Part shown: one piece after another, positions 1 through 8,609 of the stretch
Layout of the letters: the number at the start of each line of letters is the position of its first letter
How positions within the stretch are numbered: the first letter of the stretch is position 1
Source of the DNA: a virus
Virus record (IMG/VR): IMGVR_UViG_3300006638_000031
Coordinates: 1-20,243 of that record
Strand: one strand, 5' to 3'
DNA: 20,243 nt
Program-made: the position numbers and the translations under genes
The notes under the pieces: model-generated
Told to the model about the DNA's origin: nothing
Database searches by the model: none
Seen by the model: the letters and a program-made list of their open reading frames with translations, nothing else

Positions 1-1839
1 TTACCTGTGGATGATGTCAGGGATTTGTATGATCCTGTATACTGGGCTTCTAAACATATTAGAGTTATAGATGATATTAGTGGTGATATATCTTTGTTTT
101 CTGCGCGTGGTTATCAAGAACCTGTGCTGGCTTGTACAGCAGAACGTAAGGTAGATCGTATGGGTCGTGGTATGGGTAAGACATTGTTGGGTGTTATTGA
201 GGAACTACATAAAGTTACTACTAGAAAGAATTATGAGATCCTTATTCTATGCCCAGCAAAAGCTCAAGCTCAAAAATGGTTTGATGATCTTCTCCGTCAA
301 TGTGAGAATGATCCAGACCTTGATGGTACGGTAAAGAACTCAAAGCAGCAGCCATTCTATCTTATTGAGTTCATGAATAACTCTACTATATCTATATTCA
401 CTGCTGGGTCTTCATCTGGTAGAGCTGCTAATGTTATTCGTACGCAAGATCCTCGCCGCACTAGATTAGAAGAGCAAGACTTTCTCAATGAGGATGATTA
501 CAAGGCTGTAATGCCTTTCCTCAAACGACATCCTAACTCTGAATTCCATGGTGCTTCAACACCTACTGGAGCTAGATCAACATTCTGGGAAATGTGTACC
601 AAGAGATCTATCTATAAGGAATTCTTTGCCCCTATTACTCTTCATCCTGATTGGTCTCCAGAGATGGAAGCCACTCTAAAGCTCGACGCAAAAACAGATG
701 ATAATTATCGCCATGAGTTCCTAGCTGAATTTGCTGACTTAGCACAAGGGGTATTCAAATCCTTTTATGTAGATAGAGCCCGTACTCATTACACCTATAA
801 AACTTGCCGATACATTCCTGGCAAGAAATATTATATGGGTGTTGACTGGAATGGTCAGGGTACAGGTACTCGTATTAGGGTACTGGAGTATGAGGAATCA
901 ACCAAGAAACGGAGAGTAGTTGAGACTACTACCGTAGCCGGCCTACAAACAACTACGCAAGATAGTCTGGACAAGATCCGAGACATGAATAGATACTGGC
1001 ATTGTGAAGGTGTCTATATTGATAAAGGATTTGGTAATGTTCAGGATGAAATGTTGCGTCTCATTGGTAAGAACGCTACTAATCCTGATGATAAACGATT
1101 GATGGAAGTAAAGGTTATAGACTTCGGCGCCGAGATAAAAACCAATAGGCTAGTTCCGAATAGAGGTAACTCCAAGTATATAGATGAAGACGAAGAAAAA
1201 AGACGGACGAAACCTTTCATGGTTGAGGGTGCTGTCATGTGCCTGGAGTCTGGGTTATTCGAGTTCTCTGATGCAGACGACGTACTTGATGCACAGTTTC
1301 GAGCATACCGAGTAAAGACCTGGTCTCAGCATGGCTTTGCTAATACCTATGATTGTGGGTCAGAGGGTGACCATGATCTAGACGCTACAATGTTGGCACT
1401 GCTAGGTATAGAACTCAAGTATGGATTGACTGCTATACCACAAGCTAGACATATAGCTACTGTAGCTTATACTGGAGGTTTCGGTGAAGGACATAGTGAT
1501 ACACATGAAACTGCTACGAGAGCTGCTGAAGCCCGCCAACGTGCTCAAGAAACCTCTACTGTTCCTTCGCGCCAAATGCCGGATAAACCGGATGATACAG
1601 CCCCTACGATTATCCTCCCTGGACAACGAAGCCATATCGTTATACCAGGCAGATCTCGTGATGCTCACGTGTCTAGAGTTCCTAGTCGTACAGAGACTTT
1701 CAGACAACCAAGCACAAGCAGTCGCAGTATTCCTTCAAGGACTACTCCTGTAGGGCCTATGCGTACTCCAGCAGGACAAAGACCTAATCCATTCACATCA
1801 CCTTTCATAGCGCCGCGGCCAACGAGGGGAGGAAAGTAA
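1..1839 (+). CDS. terL: Phage terminase large subunit (TerL), probably 5'-partial
   Basis: Packaging motor protein: an ATPase that drives DNA into the prohead, plus a nuclease that cuts the concatemer. The frame is open from base 1, so the true start may lie upstream; the first visible possible start is GTG at 7, and residues are counted from it (610 aa). Walker A is GRGMGKT at residues 53-59. The Walker B position is LEEQD at 154-158, with Glu where the first Asp usually sits. STPTG near residue 180 fits the coupling motif. The RNase H-like nuclease shows GVDW (D280), IDKGFG (D339) and HDLD (D457/D459), the expected spaced acidic residues. From about residue 490 the tail is rich in P, S, T and R and looks disordered. 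The stop is one base before the next ATG, and the terminase end carries that gene's ribosome-binding site. The family call is firm; the packaging type (cos, pac or other) cannot be read here. Confidence 0.94.
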   Translation, partial: LPVDDVRDLYDPVYWASKHIRVIDDISGDISLFSARGYQEPVLACTAERKVDRMGRGMGKTLLGVIEELHKVTTRKNYEILILCPAKAQAQKWFDDLLRQCENDPDLDGTVKNSKQQPFYLIEFMNNSTISIFTAGSSSGRAANVIRTQDPRRTRLEEQDFLNEDDYKAVMPFLKRHPNSEFHGASTPTGARSTFWEMCTKRSIYKEFFAPITLHPDWSPEMEATLKLDAKTDDNYRHEFLAEFADLAQGVFKSFYVDRARTHYTYKTCRYIPGKKYYMGVDWNGQGTGTRIRVLEYEESTKKRRVVETTTVAGLQTTTQDSLDKIRDMNRYWHCEGVYIDKGFGNVQDEMLRLIGKNATNPDDKRLMEVKVIDFGAEIKTNRLVPNRGNSKYIDEDEEKRRTKPFMVEGAVMCLESGLFEFSDADDVLDAQFRAYRVKTWSQHGFANTYDCGSEGDHDLDATMLALLGIELKYGLTAIPQARHIATVAYTGGFGEGHSDTHETATRAAEARQRAQETSTVPSRQMPDKPDDTAPTIILPGQRSHIVIPGRSRDAHVSRVPSRTETFRQPSTSSRSIPSRTTPVGPMRTPAGQRPNPFTSPFIAPRPTRGGK

Positions 1840-1840
1840 A

Positions 1841-2257
1841 ATGTCTAATGAAGTGCAGAGTCAATTTTCCACTGATATATTGAATCAGTTTCATGTGAGT
1901 ATAGGTTTGAGTTTACAGAGCAAGCTGAATAACTGGCAAGGAAGACAGGATATACAGTATGAGTCTATAAAGGGATTGATGAATGTTGACTTCCATAGTT
2001 TGTTAGATTTCAAGTTCCAGATGGCTCTGTACTCTTCTACTAATAATATTCTCCAAGCAGCCTGGGCATTAATACAAGCCCTCGTTCCAAACAATGCAAA
2101 ACTATTAGCTACATTGATCCGATTACCGAATTTTGGTAATATTCCTTTGGGTAGTTCGGTGTTGTCTCTGGTGGGCGTTTCCAACATAGTAACGGCGCCT
2201 CAGGATATCCTCACCAATGCTAGCCAGTTTCAGGCTACTATATCTTCGGTGAGTTAA
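1841..2257 (+). CDS. Hypothetical protein, 138 aa, between terminase and portal
   Basis: I do not recognise this protein. It starts at ATG 1841 behind a strong purine-rich site (GGGGAGGAAAG) embedded in the end of the terminase gene. The protein is Gln/Asn/Ser/Leu-rich with no cysteine that I can see. The N-terminal half looks amphipathic and helical, and the C-terminal half (about residues 72-138) is more hydrophobic and Leu/Ile/Val-rich but without a clean membrane segment. The next gene follows after two bases, so the two are very likely co-translated. Position alone suggests a head, neck or packaging accessory role; that is inference. The reading frame is well supported by spacing and ribosome-binding site. 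Confidence 0.75.
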   Translation: MSNEVQSQFSTDILNQFHVSIGLSLQSKLNNWQGRQDIQYESIKGLMNVDFHSLLDFKFQMALYSSTNNILQAAWALIQALVPNNAKLLATLIRLPNFGNIPLGSSVLSLVGVSNIVTAPQDILTNASQFQATISSVS

Positions 2258-2259
2258 CT

Positions 2260-3879
2260 GTGAGTTTTAAACCAATCAAGTTCACGTATATACCACCACC
2301 AACTATTCCGCCACAGTCTGTCTTACAGCCCAGTACTAATCCTGTGGGAGTAGCGACTGCGGTATCCAATGAGTTTGGTACCAGTATAGCAGCCAATAGT
2401 AGTGCAGCAGCTCTAGTAACTAGATTATCAAAGATGTCAGAGACTGCAGCTTATCTACAACAGGCTATTATGTCGTTGGCTCCTAATCTAGGTATCGTAC
2501 TTGATTTCTCGTCTAATCCAGATTTGGGAAGGGCTCTATCTCGTATCTATAATGTAAAAACACCGCCGACAGCTATGGACATGACAATGTTCAATACGCT
2601 GCTACAAACATATATCAACTTTAATAGGTTTGATATAATGAATGCTACCGATTCTCCTGTAGAGATTCTACCAACTCAAAGGGCGGATGTTGGTTTAGCT
2701 GTAAAGGCTTTTCAGAACTCTCTTATTTCAACTGGGGTTTATAATCAGACTCTACCTATTCTGTTGAATTCATTGAGTGGGGACCAAGTAGTTTTCGACT
2801 CTTGGACTAATGCATTAAAGCAATATCCAATCTTATCGGTTTCACAGCAAACACCCGTTCAGTTAGCCCAGTCGGGTACCTCTACAGTGGCTTCAACTAG
2901 AGATCTGAATAGTTCATCTACTGATGTAAGTCCTGCTTTATCGGAGTTAATGAATGGAATACTGGATCAGTGGCAGCAAAGTTTTGCGGGGATCTATAAA
3001 GTGGTGGCTTCCCCCGATCCGACTGAAACGGCACTACCATCTGTCGTGGCTACGTTATCTACTCAGCCAACCTCGGATCTTAACAGACTAAGTACTCAAT
3101 TGACAAATTTGATTGCCTTTCAACATACGCCGTCGCTGCAACAGTCAGTTGATAGTGTTGATAATCAAATATTACCTAAGTTACTAAGTCAAGTCATTAA
3201 TCATGCTGGTAATATGGATTACATGACTCAAGTATCCGTTACTCCTTCTTTAACACTTACTGGATCTATGGGTAGCTTAATGTCTACTTTAGCTACGGTG
3301 AATATAGGTGCTATACTAAATGTAGGATTAACTGGTACTGTTGCTGTGTCAGCTGGGGGTTATAATCCTCCTCCAATAACGGCCGCTCAACAACAAACCC
3401 TGGCTGGTCTACCAGAAGGCTTACAAATATTGGGAGCTAACATATCCTGGTCACAAAATGAATCTACTAGACAGAATACATTGATACAACAATCGATGCA
3501 GCGTCTTGCAATACGCCGAATGACTAATCAGAGCAATCAAACGGAGATGTTGATTAGTTTGAAGTCCATAAGTTCCTCTATTGGGATAATACAATCTATT
3601 TTGCAGTCTGGATCTAATACCCCAATAGCTAGTGGTAATACAACAAGTTTGAATGCGAATATTGTAACACCATCAATTAGTCTTCAATCCTTTGGTACCT
3701 TGATTAGCTCATTACCGTCACAAAGTGGATCTTCGTATGCATTGGATGGAAACACACTGACCGTGACTCCTCCACAGATACCTACGGCATCAGCTAACGT
3801 ACAGTCCGTTCTTACTGCAGGTGGAGTTAATCAGATAACTACCCAATCATTACAAGTACCAGTTAGTCTTAATGTATAA
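2260..3879 (+). CDS. Hypothetical virion-type protein, 539 aa, between terminase and portal
   Basis: Unrecognised. It begins with GTG at 2260, two bases after the preceding stop, with GGTGAG at 2248-2253 as ribosome-binding site. The protein is dominated by Ser, Thr, Gln, Asn, Leu and Ile, has few charged residues, and I see no cysteine. It opens with a Pro-rich segment (residues 9-18), continues with probable helical stretches (about 50-190), and has beta-prone S/T-rich repeats of Val/Leu/Thr (about 320-360). There is a Gln-rich helical stretch around residues 375-450. This composition is typical of structural or ejected virion proteins, but no motif identifies it. Its stop lies 10 bases before the portal start chosen here. 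A head or neck component is the best guess, from context only. Confidence 0.8.
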   Translation: MSFKPIKFTYIPPPTIPPQSVLQPSTNPVGVATAVSNEFGTSIAANSSAAALVTRLSKMSETAAYLQQAIMSLAPNLGIVLDFSSNPDLGRALSRIYNVKTPPTAMDMTMFNTLLQTYINFNRFDIMNATDSPVEILPTQRADVGLAVKAFQNSLISTGVYNQTLPILLNSLSGDQVVFDSWTNALKQYPILSVSQQTPVQLAQSGTSTVASTRDLNSSSTDVSPALSELMNGILDQWQQSFAGIYKVVASPDPTETALPSVVATLSTQPTSDLNRLSTQLTNLIAFQHTPSLQQSVDSVDNQILPKLLSQVINHAGNMDYMTQVSVTPSLTLTGSMGSLMSTLATVNIGAILNVGLTGTVAVSAGGYNPPPITAAQQQTLAGLPEGLQILGANISWSQNESTRQNTLIQQSMQRLAIRRMTNQSNQTEMLISLKSISSSIGIIQSILQSGSNTPIASGNTTSLNANIVTPSISLQSFGTLISSLPSQSGSSYALDGNTLTVTPPQIPTASANVQSVLTAGGVNQITTQSLQVPVSLNV

Positions 3880-3880
3880 T

Positions 3881-3885
3881 AGGTG
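3881..3885 (+). promoter_or_regulatory. Ribosome-binding site that sets the portal start
   Basis: AGGTG lies 4 bases before ATG 3890. The in-frame ATG at 3872 has no comparable site and would overlap the previous gene, so 3890 is preferred. Confidence 0.6.
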
Positions 3886-3889
3886 TATA

Positions 3890-6127
3890 ATGCCAATCAA
3901 GAAATCTACAACTAAAAAAGTAAAGACTGAAGACATATCACCTCTTCTGACTTTAGCTGAACAACAGGCTTTAAATGCTGAGATTCGTCTGGACAATCTA
4001 CAGCGCAAAAAGCAAGGTCAGACTTATGGTAAGTCATTCACTGTAGTTGATATGAAGAAAGGATCCAAGCATTTGGATCCTAATGTACTTGGATTGGGCG
4101 ACCGTAGTAAAGAAACTATTCATCAGATATCAGTTCAAGATAGGATTCAAGGTGCATATGATCTCTTTAAGAATTGTACCCCGTTAGAAACTAGAGCTAA
4201 GGATCCTTTTACCTGGAAAGACAGAGACAGAGAACAAGCTTCTTTTGATAGAGTCACTCGGTTGATGCAGAGAGATGGTCTTAACTCGGAAGACTTGCCT
4301 GAGATACAAAGGAAGGTACGTAAAAAGATTGAACAAGAAAAGGATTATCTTAACAGCTACTATGGTCATTATGGTACTATCCTACCTGAGTACGATCAGT
4401 ATGAACCTTATACTATGTTGGATACAGAGGCTTATTTAATGCGGGCTATAAAACGCCAGCATTCTTTGATGTTTCGTCAAGGTTTTAAGATACAAGGAGA
4501 GAGCCATCGCTTTACTAGATATATTAATGCCCGCCTAAATCAAATAGGTTTTGTTATGGGTATGACAGTAGAGAGTTTTCTCAAGGATATACTAGAGAAT
4601 CTATTGATTATTTCCAATTGCTTCCTTCTGAAGATTAGAGATGATAACGGATGTAGCGGAGGTATCTCTAATAAAAAGAATGATGATCGTATACCAGTAG
4701 CAGCCTATATGATTCTTCCTCCTCACTCAATCTTTCCTTTCGTAAATCAAAGGGGTGAAATCATTAAGTGGCGGAGGTATTATGGTTCCGCCCGCAAGTA
4801 TAAAGATTATAAACTAGAAGACGTTATCCACTTCAAGTGGGACGTAAAGCCAGGACATGTTTATGGGACCCCGAGAACCGTATCGGTCCGCGATGATATT
4901 TTCGCTCTTAGACGCTTGGAAGAGAACGTTGAAATGCTCCTCATTAACCATCTTTTCCCTCTGTTTCATGTTAAGGTTGGGACGAAGGAAGCACCAGCTC
5001 AGATGCTCGTTGACGGAATCACAGAAGTCGATCTTATTAAAGCTGAACTGGAGAACATGCCAAAGGAAGGCGTGTTTGTTACGGATGAGAGAGTTGAAGT
5101 AGACGTAGTTGGTATCAATGGTGAAGCTCCTGATCCAGAAGATATAATGACACATTACAAAGCCCGTATCTTTACTGGGCTCGGTGTTAGTTCTATTGAT
5201 ATGGGTGAGACTGATACAGGAAATCGTGCCACAGCAGAGAATGTCTCCCAGAACTTGAAAGACCAAGTTAAGTCGGATCTAAACTGGTTCTGCGGCCAGT
5301 TCAAACATTACATTGTCCAGGAGATGTTTGAGGAGTCTAATGAACCTCTCTCTGTACAGCGTGCTATTCTAGATGTGAATCTAGTATTCCCTGACGTTGA
5401 TGTGGATGGACACATCAAGTGGGAGAACCACGTTATTGAGAAATTCAATAATCATCTTATTACAGAAAATGAAGCTCGTCGTCAAACTGGTATGATACCA
5501 TTCAACAAACAACAAGCTAAGATGACACATTACGAACTCCACGTTAAGGATTTGCAACAAGAAGGTATTAAGTTAAAGAACAAGGGTATGATTGAAGCTA
5601 TGGCTGTACGCGGTGAAGTTGCTGCTGGTGGATCAGATCCAGAAGGCAAGAGCAAGAAAATTAAAGTCAGCAAATCTAGTTCTAGCGCCGCATCAGTAAC
5701 AAATAAAAATAGACCTGCAAATCAACATGGAAGTAATATGGATCCTCATTCTGCACGCTCTTCTATGGATCCAAATCTGATATATGATTTGCTGGAACAA
5801 GAGATGGATAGGTTACAGGCAGAGGGCAAACTAAATAGTGCTGGATGGTATAAAGCGTCTGGGGTCGTAATCGATAAGTACGTTGAAACTTGCATGCGTG
5901 AAGCCCCTCAGGATTACTATACTAACCAGGAACAGATGGAGATAGAGTCCTTCCGTCAATTAGCAAAAGATCGAGTAGCTCAGACGACAGATCTAGATAT
6001 TATATCGGTTTTACTCAATGATCTTGTCGACCAGTATTTTGAGGAACCAGATGCCGAAGAATTCACCGAAAACTCGCGAACAGAAGACGAACCTGTTGAA
6101 CGGGAGCTTGGATCAAGTACTGACTAA
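3890..6127 (+). CDS. Portal protein
   Basis: Forms the ring at the unique head vertex through which DNA is packaged and ejected, and docks the terminase. The start at 3890 gives 745 aa beginning MPIKK. Residues about 150-560 carry the portal core: an N-terminal helical region with YEPYTMLDTEAYLMRA, a beta-rich wing containing ILPPHSIFPF and WRRYYGSARKY, then the LEDVIHFKWD and VYGTPRTVSVRDDIFALRRLEENVE segments expected of portal crown/stem strands and helices. GLGVSSIDMGE plus TGNRATAENVSQ matches the usual portal motif before the long helices. A Lys/Ser-rich linker with NKNRPANQHG follows (about 595-640), then an acidic helical C-terminal domain. Longer than compact portals (about 450-550 aa). 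Its end overlaps the next gene by 77 bases. Confidence 0.88.
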   Translation: MPIKKSTTKKVKTEDISPLLTLAEQQALNAEIRLDNLQRKKQGQTYGKSFTVVDMKKGSKHLDPNVLGLGDRSKETIHQISVQDRIQGAYDLFKNCTPLETRAKDPFTWKDRDREQASFDRVTRLMQRDGLNSEDLPEIQRKVRKKIEQEKDYLNSYYGHYGTILPEYDQYEPYTMLDTEAYLMRAIKRQHSLMFRQGFKIQGESHRFTRYINARLNQIGFVMGMTVESFLKDILENLLIISNCFLLKIRDDNGCSGGISNKKNDDRIPVAAYMILPPHSIFPFVNQRGEIIKWRRYYGSARKYKDYKLEDVIHFKWDVKPGHVYGTPRTVSVRDDIFALRRLEENVEMLLINHLFPLFHVKVGTKEAPAQMLVDGITEVDLIKAELENMPKEGVFVTDERVEVDVVGINGEAPDPEDIMTHYKARIFTGLGVSSIDMGETDTGNRATAENVSQNLKDQVKSDLNWFCGQFKHYIVQEMFEESNEPLSVQRAILDVNLVFPDVDVDGHIKWENHVIEKFNNHLITENEARRQTGMIPFNKQQAKMTHYELHVKDLQQEGIKLKNKGMIEAMAVRGEVAAGGSDPEGKSKKIKVSKSSSSAASVTNKNRPANQHGSNMDPHSARSSMDPNLIYDLLEQEMDRLQAEGKLNSAGWYKASGVVIDKYVETCMREAPQDYYTNQEQMEIESFRQLAKDRVAQTTDLDIISVLLNDLVDQYFEEPDAEEFTENSRTEDEPVERELGSSTD
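6041..6046 (+). promoter_or_regulatory. Ribosome-binding site inside the portal gene
   Basis: GAGGAA lies 4 bases before ATG 6051, in a different frame from the portal. It identifies 6051, not the earlier in-frame ATG at 6018, as the start of the small overlapping gene. Confidence 0.65.
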
Positions 6128-6272
6128 CCTTGGAGCAGCTCGCGGTACAGCAGCTCATGTTGCAAGTCATGGTACTCCAGAAGGAAGCAGCCGAGCTGGT
6201 TTATCTGGAATGAGCCCGAAAGATCGAAATGCTGTTATAGCTATGCAACTAGCCGAAAAGTCTAAGCGATAA
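6051..6272 (+). CDS. Small hypothetical protein overlapping portal 3' end (73 aa)
   Basis: Unrecognised basic 73-aa protein beginning MPKNSPKTREQK. It overlaps the portal reading frame by 77 bases and then fills the otherwise non-coding 145 bases before the protease gene, which supports it being real. The start is chosen from GAGGAA at 6041-6046. The protein is rich in Gly, Ala, Ser and Lys/Arg (GAARGTAAHVASHGTPEGSS near the middle) and has no cysteine or membrane segment. Its stop (TAA 6270-6272) partly overlaps the strong AAGGAGG site of the next gene, so translation is probably coupled. Possible head-assembly accessory by position only. Confidence 0.65.
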   Translation: MPKNSPKTREQKTNLLNGSLDQVLTNLGAARGTAAHVASHGTPEGSSRAGLSGMSPKDRNAVIAMQLAEKSKR

Positions 6273-6282
6273 GGAGGCTCTG

Positions 6283-8604
6283 ATGGGTCTCCTATTTATG
6301 AGGGACTTTTATAACCTCACCGTAAAAGAAGTAGAACCTTCCAAGAAGAACCTTTCAGAATGTAAAGATGATTCCGAAGTAACTGGTAAGTCTTTACTTG
6401 TAAAAGTAGAAGCTACTCATTCTGGAATAGTCAATGGTAACCAGCGTTTCTATCGTCCAGATCGTATGCAAGATTCGGTCTATCGTTGGACGGAACCTGG
6501 TAAGGCATTGAAGCCTGTTTTGGTCGAGCATGAGAAAGATGCCTCTGCAATAGGTAGAATTCATACTGCTCGTTATGTTGACTTTTCCCACAAGTATAGG
6601 GAAGAGCTACCAGAAATAGGTAATATGCTTTTTTATGCAGACGCCGTATCTAAGCGTCTGGACCTATATAGATCCATCAATATGGTTCTGGATAAACTCC
6701 AGCCACGTGAGGACTATAGAGGCCTAGGATACATCGAGTTGGGGATGAAAGTCACCAATCCGGATGCAATCCGAAAGGTGCTTTCAGGAGAGTATCTTAC
6801 AGTCTCGGTTGGTTTTCAGACTGATCAGGCTATCTGCTCTGCGTGCCACACGGATTGGGCTTCTGACGACCGATGTGAACATAAACTGGGAGAGTCAGTT
6901 GATGGTAAGAAGATGTTTCTTATCGCTGGCAACTTCTTCTATAAAGAATGCAGCTTCGTAAACTTTCCTGCCGACCCCTTTGCACAAGTTATCTCTAAGG
7001 AACTTCTGCGGGATAACCTAAACAATAAGATGTTCTTCATGGGTATGCGACCAGAAAAACAGGTCAAACTGCTGACAGTTTGTGAAATGGCCGATAGTAA
7101 AGACCTAGCAGTGATGTATGAATCCGATATTCAAGTTGCCGACCCCGACATCAAGGACAGTGAGATGCTTGCAGAACTCCAAAATTACCTAGATGAAATG
7201 AATAAAGCCCCTCTGACAAAAGAGAGGGCTGTTGCAATCTCTGATGCGATTAAGGCATTAGCACCAAAAGAAGATGCCGAGAAAGAGATGGTACGTAGGG
7301 TTAATACGACCCTGAAGTCACACGTACAGAAGCACAACCTTGAGGTTGTAGCTGACAAAAAGATTACTAAGGAACAAGTAGAAGCCAAGATTGAAGTTTT
7401 GTCTACTACCCTTAAAGATATGTCGGTTGAAGCGCGAACTAGCTATATAGCACGCATCACCGAAGAGGCCAAGCAGTTCGAACTGGAAGTTCCAGCTATC
7501 GATGTACAAAGCCTCAAACTTACTAAAACTCAGAAAGATGAGAAGCAAGTGACTGGGACTGATTCTAAGAACCTCCTTGCTGAACTCCATAAAGTTGCAT
7601 TGTTCTCTTTCGAAGATGCAAAGATCCCTTCGGATACACTTGCTTGTATTGATACCTTGCACGGCCATTATACCGCGGCCGATGAGCAGGGTAAGGGAAT
7701 AATGAGATATAGCCTGTATGCTAATTTGGGTACTTGGCAGGCAGCCTCTGATCGTGATTATGCAATGAATCGTTTGAAGGAACTCGAGACAGCAGAAAAT
7801 AAAGACTCTGTTGCTCCTATCGTTCTTACCGACGCTGAGACAAAAGCCCCTCTGATGGTGATCGGTGCTAGTCTCAAATCTGAAATGAGTAAAGGTTTAG
7901 TGCCAAAGGGAACATCTGATAGTTATGCTTCCCTGAACAAGGCCTATAGTGCAGCCGATGCAGAAGGCAAATCACATATACTTAGTGCCTCCGGCGCATT
8001 GTTAGAACACTGGCATGCTGGGTCTATGCTTGAGTTTCATCGCAAGCTGATGGCGCCAGGATCCGGCCAGATAGTAAAAGACGGCGAAATTGTCTTGACC
8101 AAGATCGAACATGATACTTTGATTACTGGTCAAGAGAGACTTGAGACTCAGTTGGCAGGAGTAAAAACTGACCTCGACGCTCTACAGCAACAGAATACAG
8201 TCCTAGTGAAGAGCCTGAAGAAAGATAGGGCCACCACACTTGTAGCAATTAAAGTGCTCACTGGAGAAGCTGGCTTCCAGGGTCTTTCTGATGCCGACGT
8301 GAAAACGAAGGTAACTGAAAGAGAACAGCGCAGCCTGGCAAGCTTGAGAGATGCATTGGATGATGAGCTAGGTAAGCTGTCTGGCTTCACCTTCCAAAGT
8401 AGTTCGGCAGCATTGAGGCCCAATGAGGCGGGGACTAGAGACGTAAAAGATAATGCTAAACTCCCCACCGATACTACAAACGTGACTGATAGCCAAGTGC
8501 CGCCAGCACGGAAGACACCTCTACCTAAGGATCCAAAGGCTGCAAGAGCCCTCCTGTTCTTTGAAGCAAAGACCAAGGACCTTGTTCCGGCCTCTAAGGA
8601 GTAA
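6283..8604 (+). CDS. Prohead maturation protease fused to a scaffold-like domain
   Basis: Serine protease that cleaves head proteins during prohead maturation, joined to a long tail likely to act as internal scaffold. ATG 6283 follows AAGGAGG at 6271-6277. Residues about 35-245 are the protease: KPVLVEHE supplies the probable catalytic His83, YLTVSVGF the nucleophile Ser175, and KECSFVNFPADPF the third residue (Glu222 or Asp231), all in the order known for caudoviral prohead proteases. A CCCH zinc-knuckle-like insert (C185, C188, C198, H200) sits directly after the serine motif. From about residue 290 the protein is charged and helical, with a coiled-coil-prone stretch about 612-650 and a duplicated segment at 463-498 and 555-589. 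At 773 aa it is far longer than stand-alone proteases (about 200-250 aa). It lies between portal and capsid genes, as expected. Confidence 0.82.
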   Translation: MGLLFMRDFYNLTVKEVEPSKKNLSECKDDSEVTGKSLLVKVEATHSGIVNGNQRFYRPDRMQDSVYRWTEPGKALKPVLVEHEKDASAIGRIHTARYVDFSHKYREELPEIGNMLFYADAVSKRLDLYRSINMVLDKLQPREDYRGLGYIELGMKVTNPDAIRKVLSGEYLTVSVGFQTDQAICSACHTDWASDDRCEHKLGESVDGKKMFLIAGNFFYKECSFVNFPADPFAQVISKELLRDNLNNKMFFMGMRPEKQVKLLTVCEMADSKDLAVMYESDIQVADPDIKDSEMLAELQNYLDEMNKAPLTKERAVAISDAIKALAPKEDAEKEMVRRVNTTLKSHVQKHNLEVVADKKITKEQVEAKIEVLSTTLKDMSVEARTSYIARITEEAKQFELEVPAIDVQSLKLTKTQKDEKQVTGTDSKNLLAELHKVALFSFEDAKIPSDTLACIDTLHGHYTAADEQGKGIMRYSLYANLGTWQAASDRDYAMNRLKELETAENKDSVAPIVLTDAETKAPLMVIGASLKSEMSKGLVPKGTSDSYASLNKAYSAADAEGKSHILSASGALLEHWHAGSMLEFHRKLMAPGSGQIVKDGEIVLTKIEHDTLITGQERLETQLAGVKTDLDALQQQNTVLVKSLKKDRATTLVAIKVLTGEAGFQGLSDADVKTKVTEREQRSLASLRDALDDELGKLSGFTFQSSSAALRPNEAGTRDVKDNAKLPTDTTNVTDSQVPPARKTPLPKDPKAARALLFFEAKTKDLVPASKE
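7669..8049 (+). repeat. Diverged protein-level duplication in the scaffold-like tail
   Basis: Residues 463-498 (YTAADEQGKGIMRYSLYANL and onward) and 555-589 (YSAADAEGKSHILSASGALL and onward) align as Y-[TS]-AAD-x2-GK-x-I-L/M-S/Y...L-x2-W-x-A...L. The DNA copies have diverged, so the duplication is old. The two copies occupy 7669-7776 and 7945-8049. Confidence 0.5.
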
Positions 8605-8609
8605 TTCAA

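Noticed and set aside
3872-3889. Earlier in-frame start for the portal at ATG 3872
   Set aside because: No ribosome-binding site upstream and overlap with the previous gene; AGGTG before ATG 3890 is better.
4814-5266. Open frame of 150 codons on the - strand within the portal gene
   Set aside because: Fully inside the portal core, which has recognisable motifs; all neighbours are on the + strand.
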